Positions 22,645 through 30,456 of a stretch of 40,350 nt of DNA are shown in pieces. The stretch comes from an uncultured Oribacterium sp. Its GTDB lineage: Bacteria; Bacillota; Clostridia; Lachnospirales; Lachnospiraceae. Position numbers and translations under genes: made by a program. The notes below the pieces were generated by a model. That model was given only the letters and a program-made list of their open reading frames with translations. It did not search any database and was not told where the DNA came from. The stretch covers positions 1 through 40,350 of the forward strand of contig CAMKKZ010000034.1 in assembly GCA_946413525.1 (NCBI GenBank), written 5' to 3'. Within the stretch, counting starts at the first letter, position 1. Each line of letters opens with the position of its first letter.

Positions 22645-24834
22645 TCACCACTCCCAAATGTTCATTGGCTTTTCCCGCAGCGCTTCCCTTGTGACGAATA
22701 CAAGGGCGGACGAATGCGGGGAAAGCCGGGACGCGAACACTCCGTCCTTTACCGAGATGGGTTTTTCCTCCCCTATCAGAGTGGATTTTTGCCGCTCTGA
22801 GTTCCGATATAGAGAAGCGCTTGCGGGGAAAACCGGCTCATCCTTTTCTTCGAACTCATAACGGTACTGATACCAGTCCCCTTCCCCGAAAAAATCCTCC
22901 AGGCGGAAGAATACGGTAAGCGGTTCTTCCGTAGGGTTCATGACGAAGACAACGTTCCCCTGTTTTAGGCGCAGGATTGCCAGAAGCTCCTTCCGATCCT
23001 GGCCCAAATATGGAAATTCCGTCCTTATCCCATTCGTCCCATCAGACGGAGTCTCAATGGACTTTGTTCCACTGGGCGTTGTTTCAGGGGACGTAGTTCT
23101 ACTGGGCGTTGTTTCAGGGGACGTAGTTCTAATGGGCGTTGTTTCAGGAGAAGTGGTTCTAATGGGCGTTTTTCCAACAGGCGGCATCAGCAGCCTGATA
23201 AGGCGCTTCCGATCCTCCGAAAGCCTGTGGGGAGGGTCGGAGGTGCTGACCGCTCCCCCGGAAATGGCCTGCAGGACGGCGAGGCTCCTCACTTCTTCTG
23301 CCGTCAGCATGGTGTCAAAGTCCCGTAGCAGCATGGCGTCAGGATCATTCTGCCAGAAAACATGATTGAAATAATTATCACAAGGCAGCTCCCGTAGCAT
23401 GTTCAGGGGGCCGTAGCTCTCCGCCCACTGGGCTCCGCAGTCGCCGGCCAGGCGCATCCCGTCCGCATAGCCTATAAAAGGCATGAACGGGGCAATGCAG
23501 CCCAGCAGGAAGCTTTCCTCGCCGATGGCATTGCGGATCGCGGAAAGGGTCTTCCTCATGATTTCCACGGAGGTCAGCGTCGGGTCATGCCTCCGCACGC
23601 TGGCACTGTCATGCATGCTCCAGAGCATGAAATCCGTTTTAAAAAGCTCGAATCCGTAGGATCGCAGGCTTTTGAAAACATCCTCTATATAGCGCAGGGC
23701 CTCCGGGTGGCTGGTATCCAGGACATAATAATTGCAGTCCGGATTCCCCCAGATTTTCGGCTCGGTATAGCAGCGAAGCTGAACGACCGGCTCCCCGCCT
23801 CTGTCCCGTAGCACCCAGTCAGGATGCTTCCGGTAAAGCTCGGAGCGGTCTCCAACGATGAACGGGGCCACCCAGATTCCGGGCCGGAAGCCGGAAGACA
23901 ATATGCTTTCGGCTGCCCTTTTCAATCCCCCGGGCCAGCGATGGTTCGGCACAAGCCAGTCCCCCAGCGCCGGCGTGTATCCCGCGTCAATCTCAATATA
24001 ACGGAAGGGAAGCTTTTCCGATTTTATGCCGGATAAAAGCTCATCAAGGTCCTCCTGATCCATCGTCTCATAAGCGTAATACCAGCTTGACCAGAAAAAT
24101 GCGGGGGGCATGACGTGCCGCGCTTTCATTTTTCCGGCTATCCTTTCCGCGCAGTGCCGGAGACCCGCCTCAATCCCCTCCGATGCTTCCTCAAAGCACA
24201 AAGACGGCAGGGATACCTCCTCCCCTTTTGTGCCTTCCAGATTGAAGCCACCCGAGAAAAGCATTTTCTGCCCTGCATGAACGTGCCCCGTATTCCTGCG
24301 GAACATGTTCTCCCCGGGCTCCAGCCGGAAGGCGGTACTGTAATGGCGGTGATCCTCCGCATAGGCAAGCAATACGTTTTTCCCGGAAAACAGAGCAGTC
24401 AGCCCGTGGGAAACCGGAATTTCAGGCTCCGCCCCAAAACCATTTCCGGCCGCGTTTCCCCCTTCTGTCCCTTTTGGGAAAGAGGAATTTCCATATGGAA
24501 GATCGTATATCCCGGACGGACCCTCCATGCCAAAGCCCTGCGCGAATACCTTACAGGCGCCCTCGGTCCATGCTCCCGCGAGGGGCAAAAGGTCATGCAT
24601 TCCCGGAAGCCCTTTCACGTGGGCATTCAGCAGGAGGCGGCTCCTGTCCGTGTCAAAATTAAATCCCAGCCGAACCTTCCCCCCGCCCGGAAGGGAATAG
24701 ACGATCCAATCCCTTCCACATTCAACCATGACCGGACGAAGGTGTCGCCCATCTATGGAAGGATAAGATCCATGCAAACGGATGCGGCTTCCTATTATGT
24801 CAAAAGTGCCATCTTCGTGAATAATATAGTCCAT
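22645..24834 (-). CDS. Alpha-galactosidase-like glycoside hydrolase (GH36/melibiase type)
   Basis: The 729-aa protein from ATG 24834 (MDYIIHEDGTFDIIGSRIRL) has an N-terminal beta-domain and a TIM barrel beginning near FFWSSWYYAYE. It contains YIEIDAGYTPALGDW, a likely nucleophile in FKTDFM (Asp about 401, matching the K-x-D motif of GH36/GH27) and a likely acid/base in RLAGDCG (Asp about 465). It should release terminal alpha-galactose; substrate preference is inferred. There is no signal peptide, so it is cytoplasmic. Two unusual inserts follow the barrel: a Thr/Pro-rich 10-residue tandem repeat (about 555-600) and a family I element translated as DEPVFPASASLYRNSERQKS (about 665-690) in the C-terminal beta-domain. 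The gene is divergent from an AraC regulator. Confidence 0.82.
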   Translation of the reverse strand: MDYIIHEDGTFDIIGSRIRLHGSYPSIDGRHLRPVMVECGRDWIVYSLPGGGKVRLGFNFDTDRSRLLLNAHVKGLPGMHDLLPLAGAWTEGACKVFAQGFGMEGPSGIYDLPYGNSSFPKGTEGGNAAGNGFGAEPEIPVSHGLTALFSGKNVLLAYAEDHRHYSTAFRLEPGENMFRRNTGHVHAGQKMLFSGGFNLEGTKGEEVSLPSLCFEEASEGIEAGLRHCAERIAGKMKARHVMPPAFFWSSWYYAYETMDQEDLDELLSGIKSEKLPFRYIEIDAGYTPALGDWLVPNHRWPGGLKRAAESILSSGFRPGIWVAPFIVGDRSELYRKHPDWVLRDRGGEPVVQLRCYTEPKIWGNPDCNYYVLDTSHPEALRYIEDVFKSLRSYGFELFKTDFMLWSMHDSASVRRHDPTLTSVEIMRKTLSAIRNAIGEESFLLGCIAPFMPFIGYADGMRLAGDCGAQWAESYGPLNMLRELPCDNYFNHVFWQNDPDAMLLRDFDTMLTAEEVRSLAVLQAISGGAVSTSDPPHRLSEDRKRLIRLLMPPVGKTPIRTTSPETTPIRTTSPETTPSRTTSPETTPSGTKSIETPSDGTNGIRTEFPYLGQDRKELLAILRLKQGNVVFVMNPTEEPLTVFFRLEDFFGEGDWYQYRYEFEEKDEPVFPASASLYRNSERQKSTLIGEEKPISVKDGVFASRLSPHSSALVFVTREALREKPMNIWEW
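22773..22839 (-). repeat. Family I element (copy d), translated in the alpha-galactosidase
   Basis: Minus-strand sequence from GAGCCGG to CCACTCTGATAG. It is in frame within the C-terminal domain and encodes the same EP-ASAS-SERQKS pattern as copy c in LacZ. Domain strands flank it on both sides, so translation is required. Confidence 0.85.
23071..23170 (-). repeat. 30-bp coding tandem repeat, three units plus part
   Basis: Units at 23071, 23101 and 23131 are almost identical and a partial one follows at 23161. Each encodes TTSPETTPIR-type decapeptides just after the catalytic barrel of the alpha-galactosidase. Confidence 0.9.
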
Positions 24835-24876
24835 GTTTCTTCTCTCTCGTAATCGAAATGCTTCCTTTCGAAAGAC

Positions 24877-24906
24877 ATTGTAATAAATCCGAAAGAGAAA
24901 AGTCCA
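24877..24906 (-). promoter_or_regulatory. Probable promoter for the alpha-galactosidase gene
   Basis: TGGACT (24906-24901), 18-nt spacer and TACAAT (24882-24877). It gives a leader of about 37 nt before ATG 24834. Confidence 0.5.
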
Positions 24907-25013
24907 TGGCATTCTCTAACGTAAATGTGTCATTTTCAAACATTCATGATATACTATCTTTTCAAGATATTTTTTCCCGGTTCCTGGATAATGCGGATTA
25001 TCAACCGGTTCAA

Positions 25014-25141
25014 CTACGGACGAAGCGAATTACAGACAGATCCGGCTACGGACAAACCGAATTACAGTCAGGTCCTGCTACGGACAAACCGAATTACAGT
25101 CAGGTCCTGCTATGGATGAACCAGATTACCGAAAGGCCGAA
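25014..25141 (+). repeat. 32-bp tandem repeat (about four units) in the AraC leader
   Basis: Units start at 25014, 25046, 25078 and 25110 (CTACGGACAAACCGAATTAC and variants). Units two and three are identical; the outer ones are diverged. They lie between the divergent promoter region and the AraC start at 25152. This, with the alpha-galactosidase promoter, is all that is seen in the 24835-25151 interval. Confidence 0.85.
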
Positions 25142-25151
25142 AGGCTATCCT

Positions 25152-25976
25152 ATGATTGAATATTATGAGACAAGCTACGAGCTTGACATGAAGAAAAACT
25201 CTGATATGGAGGCAATCCTCTTTGGGGAGGAGGATTGCCATCCCTCCCACGGCTACGGCCCGACGCTTCGCCCCTATCATCTCTTCCATTTCGTCACAAG
25301 GGGGAAGGGCCGATTGGAAATCGGCGGAAGACGGTTTGAAATCCATGCCGGCGACGCCTTCCTGGTTCCAGCCGAAGAGCTTTCCTATTATGAGGCGTCA
25401 AAGGACGATCCCTGGTCCTATTCCTGGACCGGCCTCACCGGCGTCCGCGCAACGCAGTACGTCGGGCAGATCCTTACCGTATCCCCGGAAAAGTACATTA
25501 TCCGGGGACTCGACACAAAAAAATATGCCGCCGTAATCCATAAGGCGGCCATACTGAAGGGAAACAGCCCTGAGAATTATTTCGCTTCCCAGATAAGCCT
25601 GTATACTCTGTTTTCTTTTTTTGTTTCGGACCTGCCGGATATGCGGAATGCGGAAGTCATCCCGTCGCTGGCTTCCAGGATAAAGTTTTATATCGACGCG
25701 AAATACACCGAGAAGCTGAGAATAGAGGAAATTGCCGAATATTTTGGCATCCACCCGAATCACCTGTCCCGCCTCTTCCGTGAAAACTATGACATCACCC
25801 CGAAGCTTTACCTCAACAGGCTGAAAATGGAAAAAGCCGCCCTCTTGCTGAGGGCGACTGACAATCCCATCGTTCTGATCGCGGAGTCCATCGGTTTTGA
25901 AGACCAGCACGCCTTTTCAAAGCTTTTCAAAAAGCATTGGGGGATGTCCCCCCTGGCCTATCGAAAGCAGAATTAA
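25152..25976 (+). CDS. AraC-family transcriptional regulator
   Basis: The 274-aa protein from ATG 25152 (MIEYYETSYELD, GAAAGG 9 nt upstream) has an AraC-type cupin sensor (about 35-85: LRPYHLFHFVTRGKGRLEIG, GDAFLVPAEELSYY) and a C-terminal double HTH: LRIEEIAEYFGIHPNHLSRL, then IVLIAESIGFEDQHAFSKLFKK. It is probably a sugar-responsive activator. The divergent alpha-galactosidase gene and its downstream binding protein are the likely targets. The open frame extends upstream through the 32-bp tandem repeats to 24858, so a longer product cannot be excluded. The sensor domain starts normally from 25152, and the repeat unit is not a multiple of three, which argues against translation of that segment. 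Confidence 0.9.
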   Translation: MIEYYETSYELDMKKNSDMEAILFGEEDCHPSHGYGPTLRPYHLFHFVTRGKGRLEIGGRRFEIHAGDAFLVPAEELSYYEASKDDPWSYSWTGLTGVRATQYVGQILTVSPEKYIIRGLDTKKYAAVIHKAAILKGNSPENYFASQISLYTLFSFFVSDLPDMRNAEVIPSLASRIKFYIDAKYTEKLRIEEIAEYFGIHPNHLSRLFRENYDITPKLYLNRLKMEKAALLLRATDNPIVLIAESIGFEDQHAFSKLFKKHWGMSPLAYRKQN

Positions 25977-26135
25977 ACAATGAAAAATGCCTGGCAGGCT
26001 TGTCGGAGACGGCGCGTTTTTGACTACTGAATCATATTCATATCCCAGCTTTCCTCGAAAGACACAGATGGGATCATGAAACGCTTCGTTGTTTCAAACT
26101 TCTGGTTCCGCGCATATGGATATTTCTGCCGCAGG

Positions 26136-27674
26136 TCAGTTGGCCATCTCCTCCGGTTTGAATACTTCGTCGAATTCCTCTTCGGTCATAAAGCCAAGCT
26201 GCAGACAGGCTTCCTTCAGGGAAATATTGTCCTTATACGCCAGCTTCGCCGTCTTTGCCGCATTCTCGTATCCGATATGGGGATTCAGCGCGGTAACTGT
26301 CATCAAAGAACGGTCAAGGTTTTCAGCCATCTTTTCCTTATTGGCTTTAATTCCGACCGCGCAGTTATTGGTGAAAGAAACTATGGATTCCGCCATCAGA
26401 CGTCCGGACTGCAGGAAGTTGTAGGCAATAACGGGCAGGAATACATTCAGCTCAAAATTTCCCTGGGACGCGGCGATACCAACGGCCGCGTCGTTGCCCA
26501 TGACCTGTACGGCGACCATGGTGACCTGCTCGCACTGAGTCGGATTGACTTTCCCGGGCATGATGGAGCTTCCCGGCTCGTTCTCCGGGATTGTGATCTC
26601 GCCCAGTCCGCAGCGAGGACCGCTGGCAAGCCAGCGTACATCGTTCGCGATCTTCATCATATCCGCGGCGAGAGCTTTGATTGCGCCGTGCGCAAAGACC
26701 ATCTCGTCCCTGGATGTCAGCGAATGGAATTTATTCGGAGACGTTATAAAGTCCTTTCCTGTCAGTTTGGACAGCTCTTCGGCGGCTGCCTCGGCAAAGC
26801 CGTCCGGCGCGTTCAGCCCCGTTCCAACGGCTGTTCCGCCCAGCGCCAGCTCTTTCAGCGGATCGATGCTGAGCCTGATCATCTGCACATCTCTCTCGAG
26901 AGAAGATCTCCAGCCGCTGATTTCCTGGGAGAACTTGATTGGGACCGCGTCCTGAAGGTGGGTTCTTCCGGTTTTGACAATTCCCTCATTCTCCTTCTCC
27001 AATTTGTTCAGGGTTTCAATCAGACCCTCAATGGCCGGAAGCAGCTTATCTTCCATCTGAAGGACCGCGGCCACATGAAGTGCTGTCGGAAAAGTGTCAT
27101 TGGAGGATTGGCTCATGTTCACATCATCATTCGGATGGCAAAGACCCTCGACCCCGGCGATCTCATTTGCCCTGTTCGCGATGACCTCATTGGTGTTCAT
27201 ATTTGACTGTGTCCCTGAGCCGGTCTGCCATACCACCAGTGGGAAATGGTCGATCAGTTCCAGAGAACTGACTTCCTCAGCGGCCTTCTCGATGGCTGCA
27301 AGCTTTTCATCGGTCATCTTTTCCGGCTGCAGTCTGTGGTTGGCTCTCGCTGCCGCTTCCTTCAGGAGACCAAAAGCAACGATGATTTCCCTGGGCATGG
27401 TTTCGATCCCAACGCCGATCTGGAAATTCTCGCGGCTGCGCTGAGTCTGCGCTGCCCAGTACTTGTCCGCCGGCACCTTCATCTCGCCCATAGAGTCGTG
27501 TTCAATTCTGTACTCCACTTCTTCCTCCGTATCCTGAACTGCCTTCTCCTCACTTTCGTCTTCCAATTCAGCGGCATTGGAAGCGAACGTGCTCAGCGCT
27601 CCGCTTGCCAGGGCGATTGATGCCGCTCCCGCAAGCGAACCTTTTAGAAAATCTCTTCTGGTAACATTGGCCAT
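26136..27674 (-). CDS. fumC: Class II fumarase with a Tat export signal
   Basis: The 512-aa protein starts at ATG 27674 (AAGGAG 7 nt upstream). Residues 4-35 form a twin-arginine signal: TRRDFLKGSLAGAASIALAS, then GALSTFASNAAE, matching the (S/T)-R-R-x-F-L-K consensus. After an acidic linker (about 36-55) comes a full class II fumarase: YRIEHDSMGEMKVPADKYWA, GSGTQSNMNTNEVIANRA, and the signature GSSIMPGKVNPTQCEQ. The enzyme interconverts malate and fumarate. Class II fumarases are normally cytoplasmic; here the leader predicts folded export. There is no lipobox, so the mature protein may be released or retained by other means. A good promoter (27855-27883) and a roughly 174-nt leader with direct repeats precede it. 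Confidence 0.92.
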   Translation of the reverse strand: MANVTRRDFLKGSLAGAASIALASGALSTFASNAAELEDESEEKAVQDTEEEVEYRIEHDSMGEMKVPADKYWAAQTQRSRENFQIGVGIETMPREIIVAFGLLKEAAARANHRLQPEKMTDEKLAAIEKAAEEVSSLELIDHFPLVVWQTGSGTQSNMNTNEVIANRANEIAGVEGLCHPNDDVNMSQSSNDTFPTALHVAAVLQMEDKLLPAIEGLIETLNKLEKENEGIVKTGRTHLQDAVPIKFSQEISGWRSSLERDVQMIRLSIDPLKELALGGTAVGTGLNAPDGFAEAAAEELSKLTGKDFITSPNKFHSLTSRDEMVFAHGAIKALAADMMKIANDVRWLASGPRCGLGEITIPENEPGSSIMPGKVNPTQCEQVTMVAVQVMGNDAAVGIAASQGNFELNVFLPVIAYNFLQSGRLMAESIVSFTNNCAVGIKANKEKMAENLDRSLMTVTALNPHIGYENAAKTAKLAYKDNISLKEACLQLGFMTEEEFDEVFKPEEMAN

Positions 27675-27706
27675 TGGTACATCTCCTTTTCTCTTAATCC
27701 AAAACA

Positions 27707-27795
27707 TCCGCGCAGGGTCCGCGCAGGATCCGCCAAAGTAAAGCAAGACAACCTTTCATAAAATCGGTCCGCGCAGGGTCCGCGCAGGATCTGCC
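27707..27795 (-). repeat. 28-bp direct repeats in the fumarase leader
   Basis: TCCGCGCAGGGTCCGCGCAG is followed by GATCCGCC at 27707-27734 and by GATCTGCC at 27768-27795, 61 bp apart. Each copy is itself a tandem of TCCGCGCAGG. A weaker third TCCGAGCAGGG follows. They lie between promoter and start codon. Confidence 0.75.
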
Positions 27796-27854
27796 CAGAA
27801 TCCGAGCAGGGTCTCATACCCCCGGCGCTTTCGTTACATCAGACACCATTTAGC

Positions 27855-27883
27855 ATTATAACAATGGCTTCAAAAAATGTCCA
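27855..27883 (-). promoter_or_regulatory. Sigma-A promoter for the exported fumarase
   Basis: TGGACA (27883-27878), 17-nt spacer and perfect TATAAT (27860-27855). The predicted start is near 27848. Apart from the repeats, the rest of the 27675-28028 interval shows no gene. Confidence 0.75.
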
Positions 27884-27960
27884 TGAGCAATACGTATGGT
27901 TTCAAAAAAGAGGTTTGGGAAAATATATCGTAAATATACTATCAGGGGACAAATGCCGCT

Positions 27961-28063
27961 CTTTACCTGACAGCATACAAGGATAAATCAGGCCGAAACG
28001 GGATTGACAAGGGGCGAAACACTTCGCTTTACTTGATAGCATAAGCGGATATGTCAAACAGGC
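27961..28063 (-). repeat. Duplicated 3' end of the lipoprotein gene
   Basis: The last codons and stop of the lipoprotein gene (CTTTACTTGATAGCATAAGC on the plus strand, 28027) are repeated in diverged form at 27961, 66 bp downstream of the original. Confidence 0.5.
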
Positions 28064-29423
28064 TCTCGTCAAGCTTCGAATCGATCGTGTTGACGGTGTA
28101 TACCGATTCGCCGATATCAATGCTCGATTCCCCGACCGGGGCTCCTTCAATATAATATTTAAGGCTTCCCTCCTCATCAAAGCAGAACACGGCTTCCAGC
28201 TTGTATTCCCCTGCCGGAAACACCTCGGCAGTGTAAGAAACCCCATCGACCATCCTCTCCTCTTCCGTATAATCCGCTTCCTGGGCTTTCGCAAAGATTG
28301 CGGAGTACAGGGTATCCATCAGCATGGCATCGGCAGCAATTATGCTTGAAGATGTTTCCGTAGCCAGCACGCCGGTCATATCATCCGGCGAAAGGTTGTA
28401 GGCCTTCCCATCCTTGAAAACTGTTATCGTCGTATCCACGGCCCCCGCAACATGCGTCGTGCGGCTGGAATAATAATTCCCTCCCTTTGCGTGAACATCG
28501 AAATCCTGGGTGGAATTCAGGTAATCTGAATTGAGCCGGTAATTAAAATGGACCCCCTCTTCCGAATTAAGGCTCTGCCACAGCGCATTCACCCTCGACG
28601 CAGGTCCCTGATCTGATGCCTCGTCCGTCCCGGTCGCGCCTTCCGCCATTTTCGCGATTGCCTCTTCAAGGGAAATCACCTCGTAGCCGGACGTATCCGC
28701 CCCTTCCTGAGCAAAATACATGATGACGCTCCCGTCCCCCATAATGTCGAGTTCGATTATCCCGTCATGAATCGGGCCGCTGGCGCTGCCTCCGTCCGCC
28801 ATGACGATTGAAACGCTGCCGTCCGCCACATCCCAGGAGCTGATGTCCATGGTCTCCCCGTCCGCTTCCATGCTGCCCTTTCCTCCCTCGGAAAAATGCA
28901 GGACGGAACTCATCTCCATATCCTCGGAATCGACCAGGAATCCTTCATTCTCTACAGCGAACAATACATACTCGCCCTCAGGCGGCAGCTCCACCGCGGC
29001 ATCCTCCGAGGAGCCTGCATCGGCTCCCGCCGAAGTATTTTCATCCTCCTGTCCGCCACCCTCTGCATCCTGCTGCCCTGTACTGTCGTCCGCGCCCTCC
29101 GCCGGTGCTTCCTTTTCGGTGCCTTCCTCCGGGGCTTCTTTTTCCGGGGCTTCCTTTTCCGCGCCTTCCTCCCGACCTTCCTTTTGCGCGCCATCTTCCG
29201 GGGCTGCCTCTTCCGACGTTTCCTCCGGCGCTTCCTTTTCTGAAGCTTTTTCCTCCGCTCCCTTTTCTGTCTCTGTGCCTTCAAGAACCTCGCTTGTGCC
29301 TGTGACAGACTCCGGCGGAACTTCCGCACCGCTGCTGCCTCCTCCGCAGGAACAGAGAATCGTCATTAGCATCGCCATAACGATCCCGGTACTCACGATT
29401 CTTTTGATCATTGTTTTTTTCAT
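28029..29423 (-). CDS. Secreted lipoprotein with a Glu/Ala/Pro-rich repeat region
   Basis: The 464-aa protein starts at ATG 29423 (GGAGGAG upstream) with a lipoprotein signal ending in the lipobox LCSC. Residues about 45-120 are low-complexity units such as EEKASEKEAPEETSEEAAPE and KEAPEEGTEKEAP, likely a flexible stalk. The folded part has beta-rich segments and ends VYTVNTIDSKLDESLFDISA. Short motifs such as YNLSPDDMTGVLATETSSS give no family I recognise. It should be anchored to the outer face of the membrane. It lies between the exported fumarase and the iron-sulfur operon, all on one strand but with its own promoter. No function is assigned. Confidence 0.75.
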   Translation of the reverse strand: MKKTMIKRIVSTGIVMAMLMTILCSCGGGSSGAEVPPESVTGTSEVLEGTETEKGAEEKASEKEAPEETSEEAAPEDGAQKEGREEGAEKEAPEKEAPEEGTEKEAPAEGADDSTGQQDAEGGGQEDENTSAGADAGSSEDAAVELPPEGEYVLFAVENEGFLVDSEDMEMSSVLHFSEGGKGSMEADGETMDISSWDVADGSVSIVMADGGSASGPIHDGIIELDIMGDGSVIMYFAQEGADTSGYEVISLEEAIAKMAEGATGTDEASDQGPASRVNALWQSLNSEEGVHFNYRLNSDYLNSTQDFDVHAKGGNYYSSRTTHVAGAVDTTITVFKDGKAYNLSPDDMTGVLATETSSSIIAADAMLMDTLYSAIFAKAQEADYTEEERMVDGVSYTAEVFPAGEYKLEAVFCFDEEGSLKYYIEGAPVGESSIDIGESVYTVNTIDSKLDESLFDISAYAIK

Positions 29424-29494
29424 TACCGTTCTCCTCCCTCCATCCATATTGTTCCTTCTGAAATCTGCTGCCTGGAATCTGTTTCCTGAAATTG

Positions 29495-29523
29495 TTTATA
29501 TTATAATATATTTGGAGTGTCGA
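29495..29523 (-). promoter_or_regulatory. Promoter for the lipoprotein gene
   Basis: TCGACA (29523-29518), 17-nt spacer and TATAAA (29500-29495), with an overlapping TATAAT slightly upstream. It gives a leader of about 65 nt. Confidence 0.6.
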
Positions 29524-29579
29524 AAAAGAGTTTTCGGGAAATGTCAATGACAATCGTATTCACCAGCGTTTCTTTGACA

Positions 29580-30179
29580 TTAATGAAAAATAATGGCATC
29601 CTCCTTCCCCCGGTGCTTAAGCCTGCAGATGGTCTGCGTCATGGTCCCCATCGGGCAGAAGCTGCACCATGTCCTTGGACGGTACAGCAGCATGACGATG
29701 AGGCCGATCAGGGTACTGGTCAGCATGAGGCTGTAGAAGCCGAAGCTGAACTGCGCAGCCCAGTCGGGAGCCGCGCCCGAAGTATAGGCCCAGCCCCAGG
29801 GCACCCGGAAGGTCCAAAAAAGCTTCACGAACTCACGCAATGTGGACGCCCCGCTGTAAACCAGATATGTCTGAAACACAATATTGCCGAACATGGTGAG
29901 AAAGAAAACAAGGAAGCCATACCGGAACCATGGGGAAGAGAGCCAGCGCGGCGCCGGGCGGGAATGCGGGCCGGGGATTTTTGCTGAAATAACAGTAAAA
30001 AGCTGGCCTCGCCCGCACAGATGGTTGCAAAACCATTTGTTCCCCCCGAAAACGGCCAAAAGAAGGGGCAGCAAAAAGTCAATCATGCCAAGCCAGGCAA
30101 ATAAGATATTAAAAAATCCTAGCAGGAAATAAATGATCGTCCATATCCAGAGCCAGTCGTACCAGTGCTTTTTCTTCAT
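29580..30179 (-). CDS. Membrane 4Fe-4S protein (NapH/polyferredoxin-like)
   Basis: The 199-aa protein has about five hydrophobic spans and two cysteine clusters of the NapH type: CNHLCGRGQL near residue 53 and CSFCPMGTMTQTIC near 175. Such proteins sit in the cytoplasmic membrane and pass electrons between quinol or ferredoxin pools and redox partners. The start ATG overlaps the ferredoxin stop as ATGA, so the two are translationally coupled. The ferredoxin is the obvious partner. The family's typical paired CxxxCP motifs are reduced here, so the number of clusters is uncertain. Confidence 0.8.
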   Translation of the reverse strand: MKKKHWYDWLWIWTIIYFLLGFFNILFAWLGMIDFLLPLLLAVFGGNKWFCNHLCGRGQLFTVISAKIPGPHSRPAPRWLSSPWFRYGFLVFFLTMFGNIVFQTYLVYSGASTLREFVKLFWTFRVPWGWAYTSGAAPDWAAQFSFGFYSLMLTSTLIGLIVMLLYRPRTWCSFCPMGTMTQTICRLKHRGKEDAIIFH

Positions 30180-30376
30180 GCCTTCCTCTCCTCCATTCCA
30201 ATGCAGTCAGCCGGGCAGATACGCCGGCATTTCCCGCATCCGATACATAAAGCCGGATCCATGACGGCATAACAGCCATGATCGATCCGAATTGCGTCTC
30301 TCGGGCATTCCCGGAAGCACGCGCCGCAGGACACGCAGCTTTTCCGGTCTGCCACGGCAAAAAATTTTGATGCCAT
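30176..30376 (-). CDS. 2x[4Fe-4S] ferredoxin
   Basis: The 66-aa protein from ATG 30376 has two classic clusters: CVSCGACFRECP and CIGCGKCRRICP. It is a small soluble electron carrier or a subunit docking to the membrane iron-sulfur protein encoded next. GAGGAGG, 5 nt before the start, lies at the end of a family I element (copy g). The frame continues upstream through the element (MNSEWPKPTLIEED), so an extended product is possible, but the SD position favours 30376. LysR lies upstream on the same strand, separated only by two family I elements. Confidence 0.93.
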   Translation of the reverse strand: MASKFFAVADRKSCVSCGACFRECPRDAIRIDHGCYAVMDPALCIGCGKCRRICPADCIGMEERKA

Positions 30377-30383
30377 AACATCC

Positions 30384-30456
30384 TCCTCTATTAGAGTGGG
30401 TTTTGGCCACTCTGAGTTCATGACAAACCGATGCGGCATCGCATCAGCAAGGCTCC
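30384..30456 (-). repeat. Family I element (copy g), ferredoxin leader
   Basis: Minus-strand sequence from GGAGCCTTGC to CCACTCTAATAGAGG. It contains GATGCG-ATGC-CGCATC and AGAGTGG/CCACTCT (30407-30413 with 30393-30399). It ends in the ferredoxin ribosome binding site. Confidence 0.85.

Noticed and set aside
26076..27206. 376-codon plus-strand frame opposite the fumarase
   Set aside because: Shadow of the fumarase, whose signature motifs are intact on the minus strand.
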